NCBI GenBank assembly: GCA_902492065.1
Contig: CABUKE010000010.1
Span: forward strand, 8,372-72,371
Direction of reading: 5' to 3'
Source of the DNA: an uncultured Eubacteriales bacterium
GTDB taxonomy: Bacteria; Bacillota; Clostridia; UBA1381; UMGS1253
DNA length: 64,000 nucleotides
The translations under genes were made by a program, and so were the position numbers. Below are positions 7,916 through 16,347 of this stretch, one piece after another. The notes beneath the pieces are model-generated. The model searched no databases. It had not been told where the DNA came from and saw only the letters and a list, made by a program, of their open reading frames with translations. The stretch's first letter is position 1. Each line of letters opens with the position of its first letter.

Positions 7916-9841
7916 ATGGGGCTGAATTTGGCGCAGAAAATCATAAAAGAACACCTCGTGAGCGGCGAGATGAAGGCGGGGAGCGAGATTTCCATCCGCA
8001 TTGACCAGACGTTGACGCAGGACTCGACGGGGACGATGGCGTATTTGCAGTTTGAGGCAATGGGCATCGACCGCGTCAAAACGAAAAAGTCGGTGGCATA
8101 CATTGACCACAATACCATCCAGTCCGGGTTTGAAAACGCGGACGACCATAAATACATCCAGACCGTGACGGCGAAGCACGGGATTTACTTCTCGAAGCCG
8201 GGCAACGGCATCTGCCACCAGGTGCAGCTCGAGCGGTTCGGCGTGCCGGGTATGACGCTGCTCGGCAGCGACAGCCATACGCCCACGGGCGGCGGCATCG
8301 GTATGCTCGCAATTGGCGCGGGCGGGCTCGACGTTGCGGTTGCAATGGGCGGCGGCGCGTACTATCTGATGATGCCGAAGGTATGTAAGGTCAACCTGAC
8401 AGGCAAGCTGCGCCCGTGGGTTGCGGCAAAGGATATTATCTTAGAGGTGCTGCGCATTTTGAGCGTAAAGGGCGGCGTTGGCAAGGTGATCGAGTACGGC
8501 GGCGACGCGCTGGCGAATTTGAGCGTACCGGAGCGCGCGACGATTACGAACATGGGCGCGGAGCTTGGTGCGACGACGTCCATCTTCCCGAGCGATGAGG
8601 TGACGCGCGAGTTTATGCGCGCGCAGGGCCGCGAGGACGACTGGAAGAGCCTTGCAAGCGACGCGGACGCGGTCTATGACGAAGAAATTACGATTGATTT
8701 GGACAAGCTTGTTCCGCTGGCGGCGCGGCCGCATAGCCCGGACAATGTCGAGACGGTTGAGAAGATTGGGCCGATCAAGGTTGATCAGGTGGCAATCGGC
8801 TCGTGCACAAACTCGTCGTACATGGACATGATGAAGGTGGCGGCAGTCCTGAAGGGTAAGACGGTACACCCGGACGTCAGCCTTGTTATTGCACCGGGGT
8901 CGAAGCAGGTGCTCACCATGCTGGCGAAAAACGGCGCACTGGCGGACATGGTTGCGGCAGGCGCGCGTATCTTGGAGTCGGCGTGCGGCCCGTGTATCGG
9001 CATGGGGCAGTCGCCGAAGACGGACGCGGTTTCGCTGCGGACGTTTAACCGGAACTTCTACGGCAGAAGCGGAACGGCCTCCGCACAGGTATATCTCGTC
9101 AGCCCGGAGGTCGCGGTGGCAAGCGCGCTGACCGGCGTGCTGACCGATCCGCGTACGCTGGGCGACGCGCCGAAGGTGGAAATGCCGAAGGAATTTTTGA
9201 TCAACGACAACATGGTGCTCGCTCCGGCTCCGGAGGGCAACGACGTCGAGGTAGTGCGCGGGCCGAACATCAAGCCGTTCCCGCTTAACACCAAAATGGC
9301 GGACACGGTGAGTGGCAAGGCGCTCATCAAGGTGGAGGACAACATCACAACCGACCATATCATGCCGTCGAATGCGAAGCTGCTTCCCTACCGCTCGAAC
9401 ATCCCGTACTTGTCGGAGTTCTGCCTCGTTCCGTGCGACCCGGACTTCCCCAAACATGCGAAGGAGAACGGCGGCGGCTTTATCGTGGCTGGCTCAAACT
9501 ATGGGCAGGGCAGCTCGCGCGAGCATGCGGCACTGGCTCCACTGTATTTGGGCATTAAGGGCGTGCTGGCGAAGAGCTTTGCGCGTATCCATGCGGCGAA
9601 CCTCGTCAACTCCGGCATTTTGCCGATGACGTTTGACAACGAAGCGGATTATGACACGATTGACCAGTTTGACGAGCTGGTGATCGAGGGTGCGCCGGAG
9701 CAGATTAAAAACGGCGACGTGGTTATGGTCAAGAACGTGACAAAGGGCCTGACCTACAAAATGAACATTGCGATTTCCGACCGGCAGAAGGACATGATGC
9801 TGGCCGGCGGGCTGATTAACTATACAAGAGAGAACGCATAA
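7916..9841 (+). CDS. Aconitate hydratase (short, Aquifex-type)
   Basis: Iron-sulfur enzyme that isomerises citrate to isocitrate. The 641-residue length fits the shorter single-chain aconitases of anaerobes rather than the ~900-residue AcnA/AcnB forms. The cluster cysteines are visible in AIGSCTNSS and in ESACGPCIGMGQ (two Cys), and the swivel-domain signature GSNYGQGSSREHAA lies near the C terminus. The N-terminal GSDSHTPTGGG segment is also typical of the family. It is followed 32 nt later by an isocitrate dehydrogenase, so the pair forms the citrate-to-2-oxoglutarate arm that supplies glutamate in anaerobes lacking a full TCA cycle. A homoaconitase or isopropylmalate isomerase role is less likely given the fused single chain and partner gene. 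Confidence 0.92.
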   Translation: MGLNLAQKIIKEHLVSGEMKAGSEISIRIDQTLTQDSTGTMAYLQFEAMGIDRVKTKKSVAYIDHNTIQSGFENADDHKYIQTVTAKHGIYFSKPGNGICHQVQLERFGVPGMTLLGSDSHTPTGGGIGMLAIGAGGLDVAVAMGGGAYYLMMPKVCKVNLTGKLRPWVAAKDIILEVLRILSVKGGVGKVIEYGGDALANLSVPERATITNMGAELGATTSIFPSDEVTREFMRAQGREDDWKSLASDADAVYDEEITIDLDKLVPLAARPHSPDNVETVEKIGPIKVDQVAIGSCTNSSYMDMMKVAAVLKGKTVHPDVSLVIAPGSKQVLTMLAKNGALADMVAAGARILESACGPCIGMGQSPKTDAVSLRTFNRNFYGRSGTASAQVYLVSPEVAVASALTGVLTDPRTLGDAPKVEMPKEFLINDNMVLAPAPEGNDVEVVRGPNIKPFPLNTKMADTVSGKALIKVEDNITTDHIMPSNAKLLPYRSNIPYLSEFCLVPCDPDFPKHAKENGGGFIVAGSNYGQGSSREHAALAPLYLGIKGVLAKSFARIHAANLVNSGILPMTFDNEADYDTIDQFDELVIEGAPEQIKNGDVVMVKNVTKGLTYKMNIAISDRQKDMMLAGGLINYTRENA

Positions 9842-9873
9842 GAAAACTTTTACGAAAGGGCTGGTTTTTTAGG

Positions 9874-11031
9874 ATGGAACAGTTCAGCGAATCGACTGCA
9901 AAATTTGCCGCGCTGCTGGCCGAGCAGGTAGAGCGCGTCGCAAAGATGAAAGAAACAAAAGACTTTATCGATTACAGCAAGCTTGACAAAATCGTGATCG
10001 GCGTGTGCGGCGGCGACGGCATTGGGCCGTACATCACGGCGCATGCCCAGCATATTTTAGAGTTTTTGCTCGCGGATGAAGTAAAGGCGGGCAAGGTGGA
10101 GTTTAAGGTCATTGACGGCCTGACGATTGAGAACCGCGCCGCACAGAACAAGGCCATTCCGGACGACGTGCTCGAGGAGCTCAAGAGCTGCCACGTCATC
10201 CTGAAGGGACCGACGACAACGCCGCGCAAGGGCGACAAGTGGCCCAACATTGAGAGTGCGAATGTTGCCATGCGCAAGGAGCTTGACCTGTTTGCGAACG
10301 TGCGCCCGGTCAAGGTGCCGGAGCAGGGTATTGACTGGACGTTCTACCGGGAGAACACAGAGGGTTCTTACGCAGTCGGGAGCAAGGGCATTCACGTAAA
10401 CGACGACATTGCGGTTGACTTCTGCATTACGACGACCGAGGGCAGCGAGCGGATTGCGCGCGCGGCGTTCGACTATGCGCGCAAGAACGGCAAGACACGT
10501 GTGACGTGCGTAACGAAATCGAATGTTGTCAAGACGACGGACGGCAAGTTCCTGAGCATTTGCCAGGAGGTTGCAAAAGAATATCCGGAAATCGAGTTTG
10601 ACGACTGGTATATCGACATCATGACGGCGAAGCTCGTAGACCCGAAGCGGCGGACACAGTTCCAGGTTATGGTTCTGCCGAACCTGTACGGCGACATCCT
10701 GACCGACGAGGCGGCCGAGTTCCAGGGCGGCGTCGGCACGGCGGGCAGCGCGAACATCGGCAAGCGGTACGCCATGTTTGAGGCAATTCACGGCAGCGCG
10801 CCGCGTATGGTCGAGGAAGGCCGCGCCAAGTATGCCGACCCGTGCAGCATCATCCGCGCGGCAGTTATGCTCTTAAACCACATTGGCTACAGCGAGCAGG
10901 CAGACAAGCTTGAGAAGGCGCTCGACAAGTGCATGTACACAGAGAAGAAGCTTGTCCTCACCGGACGCGACACCGGCTGCACCGGCGAAGAGTTTGCAAA
11001 TTATGTGATGGATACCATCAAGGCGATGTAA
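9874..11031 (+). CDS. Isocitrate/isopropylmalate dehydrogenase family protein, probably NAD-dependent isocitrate dehydrogenase
   Basis: Decarboxylating dehydrogenase of 385 residues in the beta-decarboxylating family. It shows the nucleotide-binding start VIGVCGGDGIGPYI, the isocitrate-type substrate loop FYRENTEGSYAVG, the Lys/Asp regions VTKSNVVK and YGDILTDEAAEFQGGVG, and the C-terminal FEAIHGSAP adenosine-binding region. NTEG rather than an isopropylmalate-type sequence, and adjacency to aconitase, favour isocitrate as substrate. The N terminus carries an extra ~35-residue helix. Cofactor choice is not certain. A bidirectional terminator follows, so the operon is two genes; no citrate synthase is nearby. 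Confidence 0.88.
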   Translation: MEQFSESTAKFAALLAEQVERVAKMKETKDFIDYSKLDKIVIGVCGGDGIGPYITAHAQHILEFLLADEVKAGKVEFKVIDGLTIENRAAQNKAIPDDVLEELKSCHVILKGPTTTPRKGDKWPNIESANVAMRKELDLFANVRPVKVPEQGIDWTFYRENTEGSYAVGSKGIHVNDDIAVDFCITTTEGSERIARAAFDYARKNGKTRVTCVTKSNVVKTTDGKFLSICQEVAKEYPEIEFDDWYIDIMTAKLVDPKRRTQFQVMVLPNLYGDILTDEAAEFQGGVGTAGSANIGKRYAMFEAIHGSAPRMVEEGRAKYADPCSIIRAAVMLLNHIGYSEQADKLEKALDKCMYTEKKLVLTGRDTGCTGEEFANYVMDTIKAM

Positions 11032-11059
11032 ACACCAAATAAAAAACATTTGGGTGCAA

Positions 11060-11089
11060 AAACAGGCGGGAAAGTTTCCGCCTGTTTTT
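11060..11089. terminator. Bidirectional terminator between idh and spoIID
   Basis: AACAGGCGG pairs with CCGCCTGTT and is flanked by A and T runs. It sits between two convergent genes and overlaps the spoIID stop codon on the other strand. Confidence 0.85.
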
Positions 11090-12092
11090 ATATTGTTCCC
11101 GTAAACGCACCGACCTCCACGCCGGTATAGTATTTTTTCAGAATATCAGCATAGCCCATGCCCGTGCCGGCAAGGTAATTCGCCCCGTACTGGCTCATGC
11201 CCACGCCATGACCGTTGCCCTTCGTGTGCATGGTGACCGTATCGCCTTCGTAGGAAAAGTCGACGTTGGTCGAGCGCAGGCCGAACATGGTGCGAAATTC
11301 CGTCCCCTTTATCGTTACGCCGCCGGTGACGAGGGTCGTAATCCCGCCCGCCTCGCTGCGTGTAATGTCGCGGACGAGTTCGCCGTCGTCCCACACCGCC
11401 TCCGGGTAGGCGGCAAGCACCTTGTTTTTAAACTCCTCTATGGTCATGGTGACGCTGTCCTCATATTTGGGAGAGAACTCCTCCCCCTCGCTCTGTACGC
11501 TGACGAGATAGGGGACGTTGCCGCCCCATACGTCTACGGCGCTTTCCGTCGCGCCGCTGCTCGTCGAGTGGAACACCGCGTTGACGAGGTTTCCCTCATA
11601 CGTCATGACTACGCCGGTCGTCGCGTCTACACAGTCGGAGATTTTCTTCCAGTAGGTGTCGTAATCTGCACCCCACTGCGCACGCAGCGCGTCCTCGGAC
11701 AGCCATGCCTTGCAGTGGGTCGAGTCGGTACAGGTCATGGCGCCGTTGTGCTCGGGCGGCGTGCCGTCGCGTTTGTAGCCCTGCATCCGCGTCAGCGTGT
11801 AACTGCGCGCGGCGACGGCCTGCGCCTTGAGCGCCTCGTCGTGGAAGCTCGCCGGCATCTCCGCCGCGACCACGCCCTTTATGTATTCGCCAAACGGCAT
11901 GTCACGGACTTCGCCCGTGTCGGCAATATAGACCGATATGGTTTCAATCGGTTCTGCGGCTGCGGCCTGCTCGGTTTCGGGAGCAGTTTGCTGCTCGTTT
12001 TGCGGAACGCCCTTGAGCGCGGTGACGAGAATATATGGGATAAACAGAATGATTAAAATATATACGCCCACAAGCACCAGCAGTTTTCGCAA
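11088..12092 (-). CDS. spoIID: Stage II sporulation protein D (SpoIID), lytic transglycosylase
   Basis: Membrane-anchored peptidoglycan lytic transglycosylase that, with SpoIIP and SpoIIM, thins septal wall and drives engulfment in sporulating cells. Visible: a single N-terminal membrane helix (about 3-25), then an Ala/Glu-rich linker and the SpoIID domain. In the domain, GVVAAEMPASFHDEALKAQAVAARSY carries the catalytic Glu region, THCKAW lies further on, and the C-terminal GNGHGVGMSQYGA motif is diagnostic. 334 residues is the normal length. The start codon is TTG with a GGGGG site upstream. Three small genes precede it on the same strand with no terminator between, suggesting one sporulation-associated unit. 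Confidence 0.95.
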   Translation of the reverse strand: MRKLLVLVGVYILIILFIPYILVTALKGVPQNEQQTAPETEQAAAAEPIETISVYIADTGEVRDMPFGEYIKGVVAAEMPASFHDEALKAQAVAARSYTLTRMQGYKRDGTPPEHNGAMTCTDSTHCKAWLSEDALRAQWGADYDTYWKKISDCVDATTGVVMTYEGNLVNAVFHSTSSGATESAVDVWGGNVPYLVSVQSEGEEFSPKYEDSVTMTIEEFKNKVLAAYPEAVWDDGELVRDITRSEAGGITTLVTGGVTIKGTEFRTMFGLRSTNVDFSYEGDTVTMHTKGNGHGVGMSQYGANYLAGTGMGYADILKKYYTGVEVGAFTGTI

Positions 12093-12164
12093 ACAAGTAC
12101 GCCCCCAATCTATGGTGTTCCAGTTCTATGTCTTACCATAAATATATGAGGGCGTTGTCCCATC

Positions 12165-12509
12165 TTAGAACAGTTTAAAGTCCTTGTCCGATAAAAAGAT
12201 ATACCCAAGCGCGAGCAGAAGCGGCCAGTCGGGGTCGTCGTTGTTTTGCAGCACGAGGAAAATCAGGCATAACAGAATAATGTCGTCCGTTTCAAACCGG
12301 CCGAGCAGCTTGCCGTCCTTGAAAAAGCCGTCGGCAAGTGCGCCGAGTCCTGCTCCCTTTTCCGGCTGCGGACGCTCCTTTTTGACCGGCTGCGGCGTAA
12401 TGATTTCGCCGCCCTGCGGCATACTTTGCCGCCGTGAATTGCTCTGGGCATGCATTGGGATTCCGGCGTCCGGCGCCGCCAGCCCCGAACCGTAGTATTT
12501 TCTCTGCAT
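12165..12509 (-). CDS. Small protein with hydrophobic C-terminal segment, spoIID-linked
   Basis: 114 residues. The first ~60 are polar, with Arg, Gln, Pro and Lys (RKYYGSGLAAPDAGIP, KKERPQPEKGAG). The last ~45 form an acidic-hydrophobic segment running from RFETDDIILLCLIFLVL through DDPDWPLLLALGYIFL to DKDFKLF. The C-terminal part resembles short clostridial proteins with a conserved DD-ILL-LIFLLL pattern, often near sporulation genes, but none has a firm function that I know. Translation starts 7-8 nt after GGGAGG. The downstream gene is spoIID, with a 72-nt gap and no terminator. Function unknown. Confidence 0.75.
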   Translation of the reverse strand: MQRKYYGSGLAAPDAGIPMHAQSNSRRQSMPQGGEIITPQPVKKERPQPEKGAGLGALADGFFKDGKLLGRFETDDIILLCLIFLVLQNNDDPDWPLLLALGYIFLSDKDFKLF

Positions 12510-12531
12510 GCAAAGTCCTCCCTATGTAGGT

Positions 12532-12939
12532 TTATAATACGTCTTTCAAATCGCCCAAAAGCGGCGCGAGCCGCAGCAGGCCGAGCAGCTTGATGGCTGT
12601 ATCGACGCTCTCGCTCCGGCTGGCGCGTACATACGGCTTGATGGCCCGGAGCAGGTTAACACGCGGGTCGTCTTTTTTGCTGATTTGCTGGTACGCCTGC
12701 GCGACCTTGAGCATACTGTCCATTGGGATACCCGACAGGATATCCTGTGCGCCGCCGTCCTTTTTTTCTCCGCCTCCCATCAGGGAAGAAAGCAGGTCGG
12801 CCGGTGCGGAGCTTTTCTCTCCATCTTCGCTGTCGCCCCCTAAGAACGCGCCAAGCATGGAGGAGAGTTTTTCCTCCGCGCCGGGGCTGTTTAGCAGGTC
12901 TTTGAGCGCATCAAGCGTGCTGCCCATATCATTTGCCAT
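12532..12939 (-). CDS. Small uncharacterised protein, spoIID-linked
   Basis: About 135 residues if translation starts at ATG 12939, just after GAGGTGG, rather than at the ATG nine bases earlier. No signal peptide or membrane helix is seen. The N-terminal part is helical and acidic (STLDALKDLLNSPGAEEKLSSML); a Gly/Ser/Asp-rich linker follows; the C terminus has a helical motif RVNLLRAIKPYVRASRSESVD ending LLRLAPLLGDLK. The RAIKPYVR element followed by SESVDTAIKLL is recognisable from short unannotated clostridial proteins, but no function is established. It lies between two other small genes in the same direction, with intergenic gaps under 25 nt, so it is almost certainly co-transcribed with them. 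Confidence 0.75.
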   Translation of the reverse strand: MANDMGSTLDALKDLLNSPGAEEKLSSMLGAFLGGDSEDGEKSSAPADLLSSLMGGGEKKDGGAQDILSGIPMDSMLKVAQAYQQISKKDDPRVNLLRAIKPYVRASRSESVDTAIKLLGLLRLAPLLGDLKDVL

Positions 12940-12950
12940 AGCATCCACCT

Positions 12951-13220
12951 CTATTTTTTGCCTTTTTTCAGTTGATTGAGCGCGTCAGGATTGAACTTGC
13001 TGAGGTCAAGGTTCTGCATTTTTGCCTTGATCTGCTGCGGAGTGAGTGTGCCGAGCATGTCGAGCACCTTGTCCTTGTCGATGTTGTCGAGCTGTTTTTT
13101 CAGTTTGGCGCTCTCTGCGTCGGACATGCTTTTCAGTTTTTCAATCCCCTTTTTGAGCGACTCCTGGTCGAGCGAGGATAAAAGTTTATCTGCTTTCCCC
13201 ATCGGGTTATTTTTTGCCAT
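12951..13220 (-). CDS. Small helical Lys-rich protein, first gene of the spoIID-linked cluster
   Basis: About 89 residues from the ATG that follows GGAGG by 7 nt; an in-frame ATG 15 bases earlier overlaps that ribosome site and is rejected. The sequence is nearly all charged amphipathic helix (DKLLSSLDQESLKKGIEKL, SAKLKKQLDNIDKDKVLDML, TPQQIKAKMQNLDLSKFNPD), with no membrane segment or cysteine. Its stop is 11 nt before the start of the next gene. No family is assigned. Co-transcription with spoIID suggests, but does not show, a sporulation role. Confidence 0.75.
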   Translation of the reverse strand: MAKNNPMGKADKLLSSLDQESLKKGIEKLKSMSDAESAKLKKQLDNIDKDKVLDMLGTLTPQQIKAKMQNLDLSKFNPDALNQLKKGKK

Positions 13221-13327
13221 AGATTTTGCCTCCATATTCGGTTTGATACGATATTATATGCCGCGCCGGAATGGGAAATGCGTGTCCGTATGCTATAAAT
13301 TGTAATTAACTATTAATATAAAAGCTA

Positions 13328-13374
13328 TTTACATTGCCCTAAAGTATGATATAATACTAAATGTAGTATTATAT
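13328..13374 (+). promoter_or_regulatory. Promoter with a perfect 11-bp dyad over the -10 box
   Basis: TTTACA and TATAAT are separated by 16 nt upstream of the SLH-protein gene. The -10 lies within a perfect inverted repeat: arm ATATAATACTA (13349-13359) and its complement TAGTATTATAT (13364-13374) separated by AATG. A dyad covering the -10 and start region is the usual layout of a repressor operator; it could also form a hairpin at the 5' end of the RNA. A leader of about 100 nt follows. Confidence 0.65.
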
Positions 13375-13480
13375 CGAAAAGGAGGTGCAAAAAGGGGCAT
13401 TTACAGGGCAGGGGATATTATTTTTTGTGATTTGATATAGAGATTTGTAAGCGATGGAACGTAACAAAGGAGGATTGGGA

Positions 13481-15301
13481 ATGAAAAAGACACTTGCACT
13501 CTTTATGGCATGTGCAATCATGCTGACAAGCTGTATAGCGGTCGGCGCGGCAAGCTTTTCCGACATGGCGGGGGCAAACTGGGACTGGGCGCGCGATACG
13601 GTCAATGAGCTTGCCGACCAGGGAATCATTAAAGGGTATTCCGACGGTACATACCAGCCGAATAACAGTGTGACCAACCAGGAGGCGTTTACCCTGTTTG
13701 CAAGAATTGTGGGCGTAAACAATGCGGTTAATGCGGCGGCTGTCGCAGCGGCACAGGAGCAGTATGCCGATGTGGCGGCAAAGTATAACACATACGCGAC
13801 GAAGGAGCTTTGCTTTATGCTCTACCGTGGTATTTTCACTGAGGCGGAGCTTAATACCTATTTGGGCGAAGCTACGAAAAATAACCAGCTTTTGCGCCAT
13901 GAGGCGGCAATTCTGATTACAAAGGTAATGGGCGGCGAGGAAGAAGTCAGAAATACGGTAATGTATGTATTTGATTTCGTGGACGCAGACGAGATTCCGG
14001 CCGCGTCGAAGGGCTATGTCGACTTTGTGAGCCGCAAGGGCATTATGCAGGGCATGGAGGACAACAAATTCTCCCCGAATACGAGTGTAACGCGCGCGCA
14101 GGTGGCAATCATGCTCAAAAAGACCATGGATGTGATGAGCCTGAGCAGCGCAAGCGGAACGATCTCGGACGTGAATGTGTCGGCAAAGAGCTTTGTGCTT
14201 GGCGGCAATACGTATACGGCGTCGGATCGGACGGGGATCAATCTCGATGGGCAGCACGTATCGTTTGACGCGTTAGAAAACGGCGATACGGCGGTTGTGA
14301 CGACAGACTATCAGGGACTGTGGGCGATTGATGCAACTTCCGGCGTGCCGGAGCCGAGCGATACAGTGACCGGCGTGTTCAACGGGTCGCTGACTGATAC
14401 GCGCGGCACGTTTTTGAAGGTTTACGATTTGGAAACGGGGGTTTCCTCCGTTCAGGAATACAAGCTGTCTCCGGACAGTGTGTCGTATACGTATGAAGGA
14501 AAAGTAGCGATTCTGTCAGACTTTTCAAAGGGCGATCTGGTTACGTTGACGCTTACGGGCGACGTTGTAACAGCTGTGTCGGGCGAGCCGAAGTATACCC
14601 ATGTAACCGGCGCTACGGCGGAGGAGATTGCTTTGCTGCCTGTGCCGTCGCTGCGGATTGGGCATACGGACGCCCAGTACGACGGTGTAACGTATGAGAT
14701 TGACAGTGATAGCCTGTATGTAGAACGGAACGGCAAGACGGCAAGCCTGCGCGACGTTCTGCCGGGCGACAAAGTCGATTTGGAACTGGAGTACGGCGTG
14801 ATTGTGGAAATCAGCGCAACGTCGAAGTCGAGCACAGAAACCGGTACGATTGTTGAAATTACAATTGGAAACAATGTATCGCAGATTAAACTTGACGTCA
14901 GCGGTACAACGGAAACGTATGCGGTTGTGCGCGATACGGAGATTTATCTTGACGACGAAGCAGCAACGCTGTACGATTTGCGGCTTGGCGATTCGGTAAC
15001 GGTAAATATTGAGAGCGGCACAGTGGTAAAGCTTAATGTTCGCTCTGTGACGCAGGTAGAGACCATGACGGGTACGGTGGAAGTTGTAAACGTATCGTAT
15101 GGATTTATCAGCATGAAGGTGACTGACGCAGCAGGCAACGTGACGACGCAGCAGGTATTTGTCAAGGATGGTGCATCCATCATTGGCGCGGATGGCGGTA
15201 CGCGCAAGAGCCTGTCCGACCTGGAGGCAGGAGATACGATTCTTGTCAAAGGCGCGATGAACATGGGTGCGTTTGAGGCAACGAGCGTAGTCATTCTCTA
15301 A
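13481..15301 (+). CDS. Secreted SLH-domain surface protein
   Basis: About 606 residues from the ATG following AAAGGAGG; the frame extends 27 bases further upstream but that part lacks a ribosome site and would precede the signal peptide. The N terminus is a signal sequence (KKTLALFMACAIMLTS, then an Ala-rich cleavage region). Three S-layer-homology-like modules follow (about residues 25-75, 90-145 and 165-220), with recognisable FSDMAG-WA-TVNELADQGIIKGYSDGTY and FVSRKGIMQGMEDNKFSP patterns. These bind pyruvylated wall polymers in known SLH proteins. The remaining ~380 residues are Thr/Val/Asp-rich beta repeats with recurrent GD-V-V elements and no recognised enzyme motif. Its operator-like promoter suggests regulated expression. 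A terminator separates it from the next secreted protein. Confidence 0.9.
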   Translation: MKKTLALFMACAIMLTSCIAVGAASFSDMAGANWDWARDTVNELADQGIIKGYSDGTYQPNNSVTNQEAFTLFARIVGVNNAVNAAAVAAAQEQYADVAAKYNTYATKELCFMLYRGIFTEAELNTYLGEATKNNQLLRHEAAILITKVMGGEEEVRNTVMYVFDFVDADEIPAASKGYVDFVSRKGIMQGMEDNKFSPNTSVTRAQVAIMLKKTMDVMSLSSASGTISDVNVSAKSFVLGGNTYTASDRTGINLDGQHVSFDALENGDTAVVTTDYQGLWAIDATSGVPEPSDTVTGVFNGSLTDTRGTFLKVYDLETGVSSVQEYKLSPDSVSYTYEGKVAILSDFSKGDLVTLTLTGDVVTAVSGEPKYTHVTGATAEEIALLPVPSLRIGHTDAQYDGVTYEIDSDSLYVERNGKTASLRDVLPGDKVDLELEYGVIVEISATSKSSTETGTIVEITIGNNVSQIKLDVSGTTETYAVVRDTEIYLDDEAATLYDLRLGDSVTVNIESGTVVKLNVRSVTQVETMTGTVEVVNVSYGFISMKVTDAAGNVTTQQVFVKDGASIIGADGGTRKSLSDLEAGDTILVKGAMNMGAFEATSVVIL

Positions 15302-15311
15302 TAAGACAACT

Positions 15312-15343
15312 AAAAACGGCCGTGGCGACGCGGCCGTTTTTTT
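15312..15343 (+). terminator. Intrinsic terminator after the SLH-protein gene
   Basis: AAAACGGCCG pairs with CGGCCGTTTT around an 8-nt loop and is followed by further T residues. Confidence 0.85.
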
Positions 15344-15379
15344 ATAAGGCGGAGCAGATGGAAAGGGGGAAGGGCAGTT

Positions 15380-16321
15380 ATGAAACGATTTCTATGTACA
15401 TTGCTGGTGGTTTTACTGGCAGCAGGCCCGGTATCGGGGACGGCCTATGTCAATTGGCCGGAGGACTGGCCGGAGATGCCGGAATCCATGATGCCGGAAA
15501 TTACGGTAAAGCTGGACGGGGAAGCGCTTACCTTCGACCAGCAGCCGATTATACAGCAAGATCGCGTGCTGGTTCCCATGCGGGTCATTTTTGAATCGCT
15601 GGGATGCACTGTCGGCTGGGACGAGGCATCGCGCACCGCGTCGGCGGAGAAGGACGGCGTGATGATCAATCTGCAAATTGGCAACAACCTTATGCACCGA
15701 AACGGGGAGTCTGTTTTGCTCGATGTCGCGCCCTGCCAGGTCGGCGACCGTACGCTTGTGCCAATCCGCGCAGTCAGCGAGGCGCTCGGTGCAAGCGTGA
15801 CGTGGGAACAGTATGCAGATTGTGTGACAATTTTTTCGGCTGAGTACCGGGAGAATCCGCCTCTGGAGCTGCAAACGGCGTATCTGGATTGCATTGGGAA
15901 AAAGCCGGCAGAAGTAGCAGCGGTCTTTGGCCCGGTATCGGATGTGGAAGGACCGAAACATTCTTCCTCATTTAACCACCGCGACAGCGGAAGCGATGTA
16001 TGGTTTGAGTATGATGGAGAACGGCAGGGCGCGGACGGACAGACTGTGCCGATAGACGGCGCGGTATGTATCAGCATCCGTGGTCCGCTCAGCACGTTTT
16101 TACCGGAGATGCCGGAACGCCTGTCTGAAGGGGAGGCCGCGCTCTACTTTGGCGAGCTGCATTTGGAGTATGTCGCGTTTATGGATCGGGAGGCGCTTGT
16201 GCACAGAGGCGACAGGTACACAGTTTATATTGCGGGGATGGACGACGGAAACGGCGTGTATTCGGATTCTCTGGTGTGGATATACATTACGGACGCCTAC
16301 TATCTTGATGTAGGATTCTAA
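15380..16321 (+). CDS. Secreted protein with copper-amine-oxidase-N-like stalk domain
   Basis: 313 residues with a cleavable-looking signal peptide (KRFLCTLLVVLLAAGPVSG). From about residue 40 it has the domain annotated as copper amine oxidase N-terminal/stalk domain: DRVLVPMRVIFESLGCTVGWD followed after about 45 residues by DRTLVPIRAVSEALGASVTWE, the duplicated signature of the family. The remaining ~150 residues have no recognised motif. Despite the domain name there is no copper-oxidase catalytic domain; such proteins in Firmicutes are exported wall or spore proteins of uncertain role. The gene follows the SLH protein but is separated from it by a terminator. Confidence 0.88.
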   Translation: MKRFLCTLLVVLLAAGPVSGTAYVNWPEDWPEMPESMMPEITVKLDGEALTFDQQPIIQQDRVLVPMRVIFESLGCTVGWDEASRTASAEKDGVMINLQIGNNLMHRNGESVLLDVAPCQVGDRTLVPIRAVSEALGASVTWEQYADCVTIFSAEYRENPPLELQTAYLDCIGKKPAEVAAVFGPVSDVEGPKHSSSFNHRDSGSDVWFEYDGERQGADGQTVPIDGAVCISIRGPLSTFLPEMPERLSEGEAALYFGELHLEYVAFMDREALVHRGDRYTVYIAGMDDGNGVYSDSLVWIYITDAYYLDVGF

Positions 16322-16347
16322 AAAGCTGCGGCATATGCCGCAGCTTT
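16322..16347. terminator. Bidirectional terminator, 26-bp palindrome
   Basis: AAAGCTGCGGCAT is followed directly by its exact complement. It lies between convergent genes and overlaps the stop codon of the decarboxylase gene. Confidence 0.8.

Noticed and set aside
12093..12164. Sigma-E promoter directly upstream of spoIID
   Set aside because: CATA-like elements are present but their spacing (10-12 nt) does not fit the sigma-E consensus.
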